Under the pieces are notes generated by a model that worked only from the letters and a program-made list of their open reading frames with translations, had not been told where the DNA came from and did no database searches. A stretch of 64,000 bases of DNA from Linnemannia hyalina. Taxonomy: Eukaryota > Mortierellomycota > Mortierellomycetes > Mortierellales > Mortierellaceae. The position numbers and the translations under genes were made by a program. Below, one piece after another: positions 1-11,497 of this stretch (position 1 is the first letter of the stretch; each line of letters opens with the position of its first letter). Where the stretch lies: assembly GCA_019671135.1 (NCBI GenBank), contig JAHRHY010000002.1:744001-808000 (forward strand), given 5' to 3'.

Positions 1-722
1 TGAATCGTTGCTTACCATATCCAAATCCTCTTTCTGTACTCTGTTCATTTTCTCAACCAAATTCTCAAACTTCCTGCGAATGTACTCTTCAACGTCGCCC
101 TCATACCCAACCTATACAAAACGAAAAAGGACGGCACACGTATATGTTAGCACTCAATATTAAATTGAACAACGTTCACGATACCTTACGCCTCTGATGG
201 TTGGTAGCTTACCTTGACAGCAATGTAAAAATATGGGCTGTACTTCAAGGTTGTTTTGAACATCTCGCCGTCGTCCTGGATAAAGTAATAGTCGATTGCC
301 GCTCGACCTGTTGGCCAATCTTCGTCTTTTACGATCGTCTATGACACCAGCACCCAAAAAAGAGTCAGTCTCCGTCACCCCAAAAGGAAATGTATGAAGA
401 AAAACAAACACGAAATAACAGGCAAATGGCAACTTACAGCGTGCTGATTAATGAGCCAACCCAATTTCTCGGGCCCTTCCTGGAACTTGAAAAAGCCTAG
501 CTTCTCGTCAATCTCATCCTGCAGCACGGCATCGTCAAAACGCTGCTCGACATGAGTTCCTTCGTCACCGGTAGGTACGAATGCCTGTGCTTTGGGGTCT
601 CTGTATGACTTCCCGCCTCGTCCACTACCACCACCTCGACCTCCTCGAAATGTGCTACCACCGCGACCACCACCACGATTCGATGGTGGCATGAGTCCGA
701 AGGTCGTCTTTTTGAATCCCAT
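1..722 (-). CDS. POL2: DNA polymerase epsilon catalytic subunit, N-terminal part (truncated by window edge)
   Basis: This is the first 169 residues of the leading-strand replicative polymerase; the rest lies off the left edge. Exons read on the minus strand are 722-438, 338-213 and 111-16, all with GTAAGY donors and in phase 0, and the last visible donor is at 15-10. The protein starts with an Arg/Gly-rich segment (RGGGRGG-type, about residues 16-38). Next comes the family block '[19 protein letters not shown]', then '[19 protein letters not shown]' and '[10 protein letters not shown]', followed by a stretch ending 'VQKEDLDM'. These match the order and spacing of the Pol epsilon N-terminus (human: [29 protein letters not shown]). 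Three ACGCG cores lie upstream, as expected for a gene induced at G1/S (inference). The exonuclease and polymerase domains are not visible, so activity cannot be judged. Confidence 0.93.
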
Positions 723-1022
723 GTGTCCTTTGTTTGGGTGTGAGTGTAGTATGAGTGTTGCAGTTGGTTGGTTGTTTTGCGTTTTATCGTTAGTGGGTCA
801 TATACAGTGAAAAGGAACACGGGTGAGGAGCGTGAGGAGTGTTAGCGAGAGGAACGGAGATGATGTGGTACAGCGAGAAGGAGCGAAGAGTTGGTGCCTG
901 GAAGTGGCAACGCGCACTATTTATGTTTTTCCGACAGTCCATTTTTTTTAATTTAGAGGCGCGTCTCTTTGTGTTTTGATTCTATTGCAAGTCACGCTTG
1001 GGTCATGAAAGAGAAACGCGAA
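723..1022. promoter_or_regulatory. POL2 upstream region with three ACGCG (MCB-like) cores
   Basis: This 300 bp gap lies between the POL2 start (minus strand) and the GCP5 stop. ACGCG cores occur at 910-914, at 960-964 (as CGCGT) and at 1016-1020, i.e. about 190, 240 and 295 bp upstream of the POL2 ATG. In yeasts this core is bound by MBF and drives S-phase genes; a role here is inference. No obvious TATA box was seen. Confidence 0.4.
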
Positions 1023-4000
1023 CTATGACAGTAAGGCTAGGATCAGCCCGTCAAGATAGTCCGAGTCTCCCTCGCCCCGCACACCCTGCTCACTCGACTG
1101 ACCTCCACCTCGACGATCAGCAAATCCTCTGGCCGCATTCGAGTTGACAACAACCTGCAGACTCTTGGCAAGAAACTCTCGACACCGATTAAACTCTTGC
1201 TCGATCGCCTCGAGGGATTCACGATACGAGCTGCTGCCGATGCCACCCTGCGAGGTCTTACGAGACGCATCTGTTCGCCTGTACTCTCGTCTGTGGAACA
1301 AACGCTCGCGTGGGAACCTTGCCGTATTTGAGCCAACCCGCTGCTTCTTGACACTACTGGAGCTCTCCCCTGGGTCCATCTCAATATCCTCTTCGGCGGG
1401 ATGGTCTTGACCGTCGTGGTCAAGGTCAATATTCTCTTCTAGACCTCCATCCCTGTCCTGTTCCTGATCATACGAGTCTTCTTCCGAGTCTGAGCTGAGC
1501 TCTCCTGTTAATCTCTCAGGGATGGGTCCTCGAGCGCCCAGATTAACCTTTGGTGCAGTATTGAAACTCACCCTTCTGCCACTACGGCCTGTCCGTTCCC
1601 TGGAAGGGTCAACAGCCTTGGGCTGTGTATCTTCTCCCTGCCCGCAATCCGTAACAAACCTTGACAAGAGTGTCGAAAACTCGAGTGCCAGATTAAGCAT
1701 TGTCAGGAGTGACCGATGAAGGGGTAAAGTCTTCTCCTTCAAGAAGCAGCGCTCGTAGCATGTGCTGATGAAGCGCTGCGAGAGTCGAATCATGTCGTCC
1801 AAGTCACCCTGTCCCTCGATTTGCGACCGAAATTTTTGAATCTGCACGTCAAGTACCTACAGAAGTAGAGGGGAAGCACGAATCAGTATCTCAATTCAAA
1901 CCAAGCGTAGTCCGCGTTTTTAGGCGCCAGTGTACCAAGGGATTGATACTATGCAAAACTTACTGTCATCATGAAGTAGCTCCAGAGGTCATTCATGGTG
2001 CAAAGGAACCGCATCCGCAGCTTCCAAAAGGTTGACAGCTCCGGCGTGCGTGGAGGTTTAGACTTGAGAAAAAAGGACTGCTCAATAGCGAACTTGACTG
2101 TTTGGACCTGGAAAAGCAACCCTGTGATCCGACTGTACATCTGTTTTGATTGCTCGGTCGAATAAAGGATCCCACTTAGAGGCCAAGGGAGCTAGAGCAT
2201 AATACAACGCATTAGACCGTTGGCATGTATTTATCAGAACATACTCGTCGTATTCTGTCGTTTAACATACCATGTAGTCAAACTCAATGAGCTCCAACGT
2301 ATGGGCCTTGAGCCGCACGAGATCTGTCCAAGGGCGCTTTCCCTCGCCAACTCTGATTTTGACAAATCTAGCATACTGCCAGTCACACAGTGTAGCGACT
2401 TGGTGAAAGGTAGACTCCAGGGTGTAGCTATCGAGCCAAGGCCGCCTGCGTTTCATCTGTTGTGTCAAAAAGGTTGACGTTGTGTAAATAACCTTTCCCT
2501 TGTTGAATCCTAATCTCGCTCGAGCATATTTCGAAATACGGTTCGAGGTACTGTACCTTACTGAATATGTTGGCAGCAAACAAATGCATGACTTCGCCCT
2601 GCATCATAAAGAAGAACTCAGACATGCCCCTCAGATGCCATTGTAGCCGCGATTGTGTGAAGAGCAGAGACTTGAGAATGGTGTTTGCTGACAAGTACTG
2701 GAACTGTATTGCCTTTGCCAGCTCAGACTCCATTCTCCAAGTAAAACTGATCGCCCCATCGCTGTTTAAAAGGTTCCTCGTTCTCGTCGTGTCGCCAAAT
2801 AATCGCGATAGTGGCGTCAAGGGGTACTGTTGTCCAAGAATGGCAGAGTATCTAAGAAAATCTTGGTGCAATGCAGAAGTAGAAGCAGCAGCGTCGTCAA
2901 TGTAATCCATGGCGTCACTGTTTCCACTCTCCTCAAATATGCAATGAGAAACCGACGTTGCAAATCCTATAGCTGTGGGCATTGTAGTCTATTCAATTCA
3001 AAAGATGTTAGTTAGTGCTGCGTTTCATAATCCACTAAATCTCAATAACAAGGCATCATACGACCATGAAGAAGCATGTGCATACCTCCAAAGTCTTTAG
3101 TGCCAAAGATATTTGCATCGCCTTGCCAGCATATAACAGTTGTTTGAGTGAGAGATCTGGGACAAAACAGGGTGAAATCTGCGCCGTCGAGGTTCGTGTT
3201 TTGCCGTTGGCGAGGTCTTCCGTCGCAATCTCTGCCTGGATCTGATAGCCTTCAGACCAAAACAGCGTCGAGAAAAGATCGATTTGAGGAGACCTAGTTA
3301 CGCGTTAAGGGAATCACACTTGGTTAATACGATGCCACATCATGCCAAGCAAAAAAAAACACTCGGAGTTGACAAAGAAAACCGGGTGCAACGTACATCT
3401 TGATCATGAACTCTGATTCAGAATCGAGAGGCTGTCCTGAAAGCCAACGCTCCATGTTGAGAAGAAATGGCCTTATCGCCTGCTGCAACAATCGCTGAAA
3501 CATTGCTGACGCTTGGATGTCACCGCACAGATCCAGTTGGCGAACATTATCGTACAGTCGGGATAGGACATCGATCGAATGGCCACAGGCACGCTCGCCA
3601 TTGTTAGAAGGCTCAGCTACCAATTAAATATATATAACGATTAGAACAAAAGTAATTTAGAGTCAAACATATGTTCTGAATCCACACCACGATCACTTAC
3701 TGTAGAAGTCACAGCGCTTGATAAAGTCCTGGAGCATATGCGCAAGGTTCATTCGCTCCGATAATGTCGCCTTCAGCTCGATAAATGAGGCCATCATCCG
3801 TGTTGGTCCTAAAGCAAAGACACAGCAGGCACAGTTAGTCTCAGGAAGATATCTTTGTAACGAGCACAACCGTGACCGCGGAATATACGTTTTGTTGAAA
3901 GCTTTCGTACCTGCGCACCTGCGATGATATGTCCGTTGAACTGATGCCACGAACTCCTTGAATTCGGCCAACTCCAAATGGATTGCCGATGCAAACATCT

Positions 4001-5383
4001 GAATGATTTTTCCATGCGCCTGAGACGATGCGGAGCAAATTCTGTCGGCCAATTCCTGCAGCGTCCGTACCACCGTGGCTGAATCCTGAAATGGCCTCAC
4101 AACTGCGCTCACAGCTCCCGGAGACAGGTGAGATGTGGTGACCTTGGGAGAGAGCTATAAACAATGAAAGGAGTGATTAGTCTTCAAGCAGATGTTGCAT
4201 GATGTTTCCAAGCATGCAACTCACTAAACAAAGACATGTATTCCTAGTACCTTGAAGAAATCGTCTTGTCCAATAACAAATATCGTAGTTGGGAGCCCTT
4301 GGAGCAGGAAGAACACCTCGTGGATAATGTCGATCTCGTCCATCACCGGAGTACTCTGCGCCAGCACAAAGCCTCTAGAGTTTTGGAGAGATGAGTTGAG
4401 GTCCGAGGCGGACTGGATATCATAGTCGAGCGTTTGCCGTGAAGAGGACCGCGCTGGCTGTTTCGAGATAAGATCGCCATCCCGCCAGTATTGTTGCCGT
4501 TCGAGTGTTTTTGCTGGGAGAGTATGCGAACGCGATACGACCCTATGCATCCAGATCCCTGTATCACTGGTACTAGCCGCATGCCTCGACTTGTCCTTCC
4601 CGGAAACATCCTCCTTGGATCCTGGACCAAGATCCTCAGTCACCGAGACAGGAGCAGCGCGTGGATGGACATCCATGTCCTCGAAGTCACTGTCGCTGCT
4701 CTCGCCTTCTTGATTATCGACTCCAACTCTGGCTTGCTTCCAATGATCACCAACGAGAGGATCCTCCTTCAGTATTGATGCCCAGAGCTCCTTGTTGATC
4801 TGCTGTTGTGTTTTCGGCGCATTGGTTGGTCTGAGGGCATGTGGGACGACATAACCGTACTCGCCCTTCCTCGGAATAGTCGGCGTGTCAGAGAGCTCCA
4901 GCAAGAGCAACAACACCGACGAGACGATATTCTGGGAGGCCTCTTCTTGATCCGTTTCACTGCTTGTAGCAATCGTCCTGACTCGGCCCCCCTCTCCTAT
5001 AGATCGTGCCAACCCTCGGACTCGTTTCTGGTATCCCCTGAGCGCCACTGCTTTTTGATCCTGGCCCTTCATGGAGAACTTCTCGGCTAGTCCATAAATG
5101 CGTTTGTTGATGAGTTCGTGATCCATGGCCTTGTTCTGTACACCTCCCATGCCATTGACGTCAAAGAGGTGGTGACCGACATATTCGGAGCAGGTGTCAA
5201 AGTACTCCTGACCAGGCTAGTGAACATAATAGAGTGGCAGTGGTTAGCACATGAACTTAAACAAGTGAATGAAAGAAAAAAGCGCATTCCAGGTTAAAGG
5301 CTGACCCGTACCTGGAATCCCGTTACGTAAGTGACGAGCCGTCTTCCTGCTTCCGGTAAGACCCCAGACCGTCGTTTGGACAT
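1023..5383 (-). CDS. Gamma-tubulin complex component 5-like protein (Spc97/Spc98 family)
   Basis: This is a component of the gamma-tubulin ring complex that nucleates microtubules at spindle pole bodies. The ten exons (minus strand) are 5383-5312, 5216-4251, 4154-3911, 3808-3701, 3616-3397, 3293-3086, 2988-2562, 2509-2271, 2191-1964 and 1856-1023. All phases agree, giving about 1,181 aa. The Spc97/98 signature 'LLYAGKAM' is near residue 595, and 'LRGMSEFFFMMQGE' (the GRIP2 'L..FFL..G' block) follows. The C-terminus 'DLDDMIRLSQRFISTCYERC' and 'SLEAIEQEFNRCREFLAK' aligns best with human GCP5 ('DLDQLIKIHYRYLSTIHDRC' region) rather than GCP2-4. An acidic low-complexity insert (about residues 1000-1065) sits inside the last exon. 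The exon 7-8 joint (2562/2509) is the least certain. GCP6 is the main alternative assignment. Confidence 0.87.
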
Positions 5384-5465
5384 GGTGAAAGCGGCAAAAA
5401 AGGTTGGGAGACAAAGTCCCTTCAACTCTGCTCAAGACAATTTTCCTGCACTTCATGGAGAGACT

Positions 5466-5508
5466 CACGTGCGCCTGAGAATACAACTAGTAAATTATGG
5501 ACCACGTG
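5466..5508. promoter_or_regulatory. Two CACGTG E-boxes upstream of the GCP5 gene
   Basis: CACGTG occurs at 5466-5471 and 5503-5508, 83 and 120 bp upstream of the GCP5 ATG (5383, minus strand) and just before tRNA-Glu. CACGTG is the site of bHLH factors such as Cbf1; binding here is inference. Confidence 0.35.
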
Positions 5509-5561
5509 ATATAGCAATCCAATAGTTGATATTAGAGTCAAAATCTTGTTTAACAATCTCT

Positions 5562-5633
5562 TCCTAGTTGGTCCAGTGGTCAGGATTTGTCGCTCTCACC
5601 GACAAGGCCCGGGTTCGATCCCCGGACTGGGAA
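5562..5633 (+). tRNA. tRNA-Glu (anticodon CUC)
   Basis: A 72-nt cloverleaf without intron. The acceptor stem TCCTAGT pairs with ACTGGGA (one G-T pair) and the discriminator is A. The anticodon stem TGTCG/CGACA encloses the loop CTCTCAC, so the anticodon is CTC (Glu). The T arm CCGGG-TTCGATC-CCCGG contains the B-box GGTTCGATCCC. The sequence resembles yeast tRNA-Glu, including the loop context. A Pol III terminator follows within 5 nt. Confidence 0.93.
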
Positions 5634-5637
5634 TATC

Positions 5638-5641
5638 TTTT
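5638..5641 (+). terminator. RNA polymerase III terminator of tRNA-Glu
   Basis: A run of four T starts 5 nt after the discriminator base of the tRNA, the minimal Pol III stop signal. Confidence 0.6.
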
Positions 5642-5813
5642 GCTCTTTGAACCTCCACCTTACTGTGCCCCAGGCATCACTGGGCTTCAACCTTCTTTTT
5701 GTTTTGTTTCTTTTCAGTTAGCAGGCAGCCCGGGGGGTGACGCCCGGGGCTTTGCCTTTATTTTTGTGGTCGAGTCACTCTATCCGGTTTTAAATTTGCG
5801 ACTCTTACGAAGG

Positions 5814-6125
5814 ACGGCCTGTGGCCTTGCCACGGACAGCGTCCTTGCAAGTGTCCTTTGAATGTTTCGGGAGGGGAGAAATCTCAAGCAGAACGGCCGT
5901 AGCCAAGCTATGGTCGTCCTTTTTTCAAAGTCAAGTATTATGGTATTCTGGCTTGTGCCATGATCACCATGGACGATTGATCGGATTGTCGGAAAAAAAA
6001 AAAAAAAAAAAAGTCAAGGTTTTTCACATGTGTCATCAGTTTTTTAATACGACCCGCTCAAGCAGAACGGCCGTGGCCGAGCCACGGTCGTCGTCCTTGC
6101 CAAGTGTGCTTTGTCTGTTCGCGGG
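5814..6125 (+). repeat. Three degenerate copies of a GC-rich repeat (core ACGGCCGTGGCCGAGCCACGG)
   Basis: Copies lie at 5814-5875, 5885-5917 and 6058-6125. The first and third share the core and a tail of the form 'GTCCTTGCCAAGTGTSCTTTG' followed by a G-rich end. The second has only the first third ('TCAAGCAGAACGGCCGT...'). Each core is a partial inverted repeat (CCGTGGC/GCCACGG). An A20 tract (5993-6012) lies between copies two and three. Just upstream, 5726-5750 forms a bulged GC hairpin (AGCCC...GGGCT). These are probably fragments of a dispersed element; the class is unknown. Confidence 0.5.
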
Positions 6126-7303
6126 GTCAGCAAAATGGATAACCTTAGGCATTGCCTGTAGTATTTGTGAGTGAATGTTTTTGACCAAGTTAATTGGTTG
6201 ACCTAGCAAAAGGTTAATCATCGCTTTTTTATTTCACGCATCTTTTCATTTTCTATTTTTTTCTTTCCTCTCTACTTTCTACGACGGCGTTAATGTTTGT
6301 TTTGGTCATCCACGCGGATGAGCCTTCGTCAAGTCGCGTTCTTCTTTGTTGTCAGATTTCATTTCTCTTTGTTACTCTTGTTATTCTTCTTTTACACTTT
6401 CAGGTTTCCTTCTCTTTTCTTCTTCTTCTATCTTCTTCCTTTCTCTCGTCAATGAGTTCTTACATATTCACTTTCACTCTCTCTTGTTTCCACAACCTTA
6501 TGACCCTTTTGTTTATGGAAACCCTGCTCCCACCCGTTGGTGTATTCAGCCCTGAGTCATCGTCCCTTTTCCACTCCCTGAACGTTGGAATGACGTTTTC
6601 CCCTTGCTGTTTAGCACATCACATTCACCTGAGTCAGTCCCTTCTTCCGGCCCTTCCTATCCATCCTAATATTTGTTCTTGTCGCTCGAACCATACATGG
6701 AATAGATCTTCCTCCTGCTGTCTATCACACTCACCCAGCTCCCAGGCTGAAAACCTTTACCGTACCGTGCGTCGAAGATTCGCATACATCTTGTCGTCAC
6801 CAATGATCTCTTCCTCATCCTCGAATTTTGCTGGTCTAGTTGTGATCGTATGGGACTAGGGTTGCTCTCCTCCCACATTGACCACTTTTTTTTACCCGTC
6901 TTTCAACTAATTGACCGATTAACCAACTGACCAACTGACAAAATAACTAACTGGCTGACCGATTAACTGGATTGACTGAATAATTAGTTACTAAGCTACA
7001 CTGATCGCTATATCCCATGCTCCACTTATCGCTCGAGTGACTGGATGCCATTATTTTTACTATGTAATAGGAAAAATGCAGAGGTAGGAAAACAAGTGAT
7101 AGGACAATGGACGAGACAAGAGAAAACAAGAGGTACAGAACTAGCGCCGTTTAGTATACAATGTGCCAAGTTAAATGGAGTAGAGTCGGACTCAAAGTGT
7201 AGGTAGGCAGAGATGCAATAAGAGGCAATCTGTGATCCTGCTACAGCGATGAGAGAAATAGTATAGTGGAACTTAGAATGAAAAGGCACCTAAGGAAGAC
7301 CGT
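6126..7303. other. Gene-less, decayed stretch before the MULE remnant
   Basis: No intact gene is visible. From about 6450 to 6800 the plus strand carries protein-like segments broken by stops and a frame change (for example 'PQPYDPFVYGNPAPTRWC' and 'LPLPERWNDVFPLL'-like stretches), which suggests a dead coding sequence, perhaps the front part of the neighbouring transposase. The segment 6905-7000 is a run of short AACTGACC-like repeats. Confidence 0.35.
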
Positions 7304-8052
7304 TTGAAAATATCGCTCGAGTTCGTGATGAGAACTGTCGGCTCCGAGTGCTTGCTTGATGTAACATACCGTTTGGATATTGGACGAAAGAAACAACAGC
7401 ATGTCACTCTTTTGAAAGATAACTCGTGCATTTGCCTTCTACTCCAATATATCGGGATTGTCTGTCGCCATTCCTTCCATTTCATGCAATTCGACCGCCG
7501 CCTCAAGTATCATATCAAGATCATTCCAAGGCGATGGTGCATGGATCACTTACAGGACTCAGGAGAGCTAGAAGAGTCTTGCGGACCGTTTATGCATGCC
7601 ATGACACAAAAGGCAAACGTCTGGTGTACCTGCTGTCACATTTATGAGTGATATGTTCAAGATTTTCTCATCGACGACTTCACTCTCGCAAGGTGACCAA
7701 AGCCAGCTTTCAAATAAAAAGTCGACATGCAGAGATTTCAGGTCTGGTGAAGGATATTCTCAATGTGGTGGATTCGAGTCTAGATATGTGCGAGATGGTT
7801 AAAGAGAGTCTTGGCGATGTAATTGCGAAAGGCAGAGGTCTTGAGGGTATAAGGTATCCAGTCCATGTCAAAGCGAAAGGCAGACCAAAGAAGTTACGGA
7901 TGAGGAGTAGTATGGAGACTACAGCACGCTCCACAAAGTGTGGGGTATGTAATAGGCCTAGGCACAACTCCAGAAAACATTACGACCAAAACGGTGTTCT
8001 ATTAAGCAGATTGTCGAATAAAACGAACAACCTGAGTTGTCAATTACATTAA
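7304..8052 (+). pseudogene. MULE-type transposase remnant: SWIM zinc finger plus zinc knuckle, frameshifted
   Basis: The reading frame 7304-7651 holds a SWIM finger: C-x-C-x(9)-C-x-H in 'CICLLLQYIGIVCRH' (about 7427-7471), preceded by a 'YRLDIG....VTLLKDNSCIC' lead-in and followed by 'IIPRRWCMDH', the usual layout at the C-terminal end of Mutator-like/FAR1-type transposases. A stop at 7649-7651 ends it. The overlapping -1 frame (7648-8052) continues with 'KGRPKKLRM' and a knuckle 'CGVCNRPRHNSRKH', in which the last metal ligand is His where Cys is usual. No DDE catalytic core and no terminal inverted repeats were found, so this is a broken 3' part of an element. A spliced, domesticated SWIM protein is a less likely alternative. 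Confidence 0.6.
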
Positions 8053-8378
8053 TCCTCAAGTGAATGCCCCAACTTGCCAACGTATTCTTTTTTCAGCGTT
8101 CCTTCCTCGAACCCAGCGTCTTTGCAAAAAGAAGAAACGTACATACACGCGATAAAAATTATTATTTCTTAGGATTAATCTATTTTCACAGGGGCTGTCG
8201 CTTCAAAATGTTAGTTTTATTGAACCATTTACATCCAGAACGCCCCACGCACCTCTGTCCTTTCTAACCTCTTTTTTTTCTTCTTTTTTTTTTACAAGCT
8301 TTTCTTGCTCCTCTTTTTTTGTATACAATTTATTTCTCTGACAAACAATACAAAGGTGGCATTTGGAAGTAAAGGAAA

Positions 8379-8639
8379 CTACAAACCAAACTCTTCGGTG
8401 CACCATCCACGAGTGAGAACGGGGACATGTTCAATCGGCCCGGTGGGGATCCAGTTTGGAATATGCCAAAAAGAGTTCTCGACGAGTCTTCCAGTCACAT
8501 TTTTATGGAGTTTCCAAATCGCTGTAAAGGTGTGGTCTTGAAGAATGGGACGATCAACATCCACAACAAGGTCTTCCGGCGTAACGCCAATACCCCCGGA
8601 ACCGGAAACCCGAATCCCTTTTAAATCTGCCAAGCTCAT
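8379..8639 (-). CDS. Small orphan protein, 86 aa (uncertain)
   Basis: An ATG-initiated frame that reads 'MSLADLKGIRVSGSGG' and ends in 'RGWCTEEFGL'. The amino-acid make-up is balanced and not low-complexity, unlike the other short frames here, and includes 'VDVDRPILQDHTFTAIWKL'. I do not recognise the family. It has no signal peptide or membrane segment. It lies 640 bp downstream of the ATPase gene in the same orientation, next to the transposon remnant. It could be a gene, a 3' exon of an unrecognised gene, or chance. Confidence 0.35.
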   Translation of the reverse strand: MSLADLKGIRVSGSGGIGVTPEDLVVDVDRPILQDHTFTAIWKLHKNVTGRLVENSFWHIPNWIPTGPIEHVPVLTRGWCTEEFGL

Positions 8640-9045
8640 GTTAGCAGAAAAAAGACGGGGGGGGGAAAGACGGAATACTGCACTACCATGCTGGTGCTTC
8701 ATTATCTTAAGGGCTTTCTATCTCCAAAGTGAACTCCTGTGTGTTACTCAAAAAAAAAGTTCAGCTGTTCAGCATGCATCCACACAGTCCTGTGCGGAAG
8801 GGGATATGGGTCTTATTCATACAGCCACTGTATTGGACAGAAGGGCACACCCTGTGAGAACAAAAACAAAAACAAAAACAAAACAAAAAACTTATTCCGA
8901 CTGGGTGTGCGAATAAGAACGCATAGGGCTGTAAGATCATCCTATTTTATATAATTATTTCGTAGCAAGTGATCTAATGATCGTACATGAAGGCATAGCC
9001 GCTAACTCATCATAAGGCGGGGGGTGGGGTGATGTATTAGAAAAA
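8640..9045. other. Intergenic, simple-sequence
   Basis: Contains G-runs (8656-8665), an (AAAAAC)n-like tract at 8861-8890 and the 3' flank of the ATPase gene. No gene is visible. Confidence 0.5.
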
Positions 9046-11463
9046 CTACCATGCAAGCTTGCCAAAAACACTGTTGGGAAAATTCCTCAACATCAACTTG
9101 CGTATTTCATCCAATAGTAAGACGGCCAAGGCGCAAGGGAAGGGGAGGAGCCAGTACTTGATAGGGACAGGGTTGGTCAACATGATTTGGTTAATCCAGG
9201 GCACCTGGGTGACAAAGATGGCCATGAGGAGCGATGTGAACATTCCAGCAAACAGCCACAGGTTACGGCGCTTGGGGCGAATGGGATCGGCTTGGAGGAT
9301 TGACATGCGGCGGTTGCGGATTGAGAGGACGTTACCCCATTGCATTATCACTAAGGCGACAAAGGTGACACATTGGCCGGTGTTGACATAGTAGTTGTTG
9401 AACATGTCGTCGTCGATGTGGGGATATCGACGCTGAAAGTTGGGGTTGCCGTAGGTGAAAACCAGGTCCTTGAAAGGGACGCCGGTGTATTCCTTGATGT
9501 ACATGTAGAATAGCATGTTGCTGAAGAAGGTCATGACGGAGCCGATGAAGACATAAGAATGGAGGTAGATTTTGGCCGTGATCAGGTGCTCCGTCTTGGA
9601 GTTGCGAGGAGGGAGGGCAAGAAGGTCAAATTCCTCCTGCTCCATGACTAAGGCTGTACAGGGGAAGCCATCGGTGAAGCAGCAGATAATGATCATTAGG
9701 AACGAGGACAGAGACAGAGGGGTGCCGAGGAAGGTGTTGATCAGAACGGGGAAGATCTCGGACCAGGAGCCAGCAGGGAGCAGGTAGCCAATGACCTTTT
9801 GCAGGTTCTGGAACACAATGCGACCAAGACGCATCGCCACAGGAATGGAGTCGAATCCACCGAGAAGGATAAGGTCGGCAGCCTCAATGGCGACATCAGA
9901 GCCAGATACGACAGCAACACCGACATCGGCTGCCTTGAGCGCAGGAGCATCGTTGACACCATCGCCAGTGACAGCAACAACGCCGTCGCGATGCTGGAAC
10001 TCGGTAACGATCTTGAGCTTTTGTTCAGGAGACGTGCGGGCAAAGACAATCTCCTCATAGGCACAGACAAGATCCCACTCCCCAGGGCTGATCCTAGCGA
10101 GATCGGTGCCAGTTAACAGCAGAGAGGTACCCTCACGGAACCGAGGGCGACCAGGCTCAAAGACGCCAAGATCATCATAGCTTCCACAAGAGATATCGAG
10201 ACCATTCTTTGCACCTTTCCGGCTGGGATCGACCACATCTTCATAAGTGTCTGGTTCGCGGTGGGAGGAGAAGAGACCGATCTGTTTGGCGATAGCGGCA
10301 GCAGTGAGACCAAAGTCGCCGGTGACCATGAAGAAGCGGGCACCAGCCCGGCGGCAAGAGGTAATTGTGTCTCTGATCTCGGGGCGAGGTGGGTCCATGA
10401 TACCGATCAGACCGATAATGCAGAGCCCCTGGAGTCCTTGATGGGCAAGCTCCTCCTGGTGTGCGGTGCTGGGCGATGATCCGTCGTTGTTTCTTGCTTC
10501 AGCCAAGTAAGGACTGAAGCGACCTTTGCAGAGCATCAAGACGCGCTTTCCTTGGCGAGACCATTGCATTTGAATCCGAGAAAGTTCTGCCGACCACTCA
10601 GAGGTGAGGGGCAGACCAATGTTGGAGAGGCCAGAGACGAAGGATGTGCAATGAGGCAAAAGGACATCGGGAGCGCCTTTGACAAAGACCAGTTGCGAGT
10701 CCTTCTCGCTGGCAACCATACCGGCGTTCATCATGTCAGATCCAAAGAGAGCCTTGATGGGCTGAGGGTTTTGGACCGATCCTTGGTAGACAGACATCAT
10801 CCATTTGTTGCGAGAGTTGAAAGGGATCTCCTGGGTGCGCTCAAAGCAAGGAGCAAGATCCGAAGAGTCGGCTACCTGAGCAGAGAAGCGAAGAAGGGCA
10901 CTGTCGGTGGCGTCACCATGGACTGTGCGCTCGGGGACAGGGAGATTGAGGGTCTCGGGATCAAACTTTGCATTGTTACAAAGGAGAGTGGCCAGCTGGA
11001 GTTGACGGAGGGCGACGACGGAAGGAGTTTCTTCAGACAGAGGGAGCGTCTTGCAGTTGGATTGCTTTTCGATCTTGGCGCGAGCCTCATCAAGGGTGGA
11101 TTCATTGTCGAGGAAGGCGATGTTGGTGACAAACATCTTATTCTCGGTGAGGGTGCCGGTCTTGTCGGAGCAGATAACATTGACACAACCGAGGGTCTCA
11201 ACGGTGGTGAGGGCCTTGGGGAGGATGTTGTTTGAGCGCATGCGGCGCGCAATCATCATCAGCGTGAGGGAGACACACACAGGCATGCCTTGAGGAGGGG
11301 GGAGATCAAAAATTAATGTGAGCAATGGTCAGTGTGGATGAAAAGAGTGTGTGCAACCACGGTCTATGCATACGCGCATGATGTCACTCCTTTTTTTTCT
11401 AACGCGTTTTCTAGACGCACAATTGTCTGCACACAGAGACAGAGATAAAAAATGAAGACGAGG

Positions 11464-11497
<34 letters not shown>

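Noticed and set aside
6293..6859. 188-codon frame rich in Ser, Leu and Phe
   Set aside because: Composition follows the T-rich DNA; more protein-like text lies in other frames of the same segment, broken by stops.
10552..11235. 227-codon frame antisense to the ATPase
   Set aside because: Mirror of conserved ATPase coding sequence; no independent motif.
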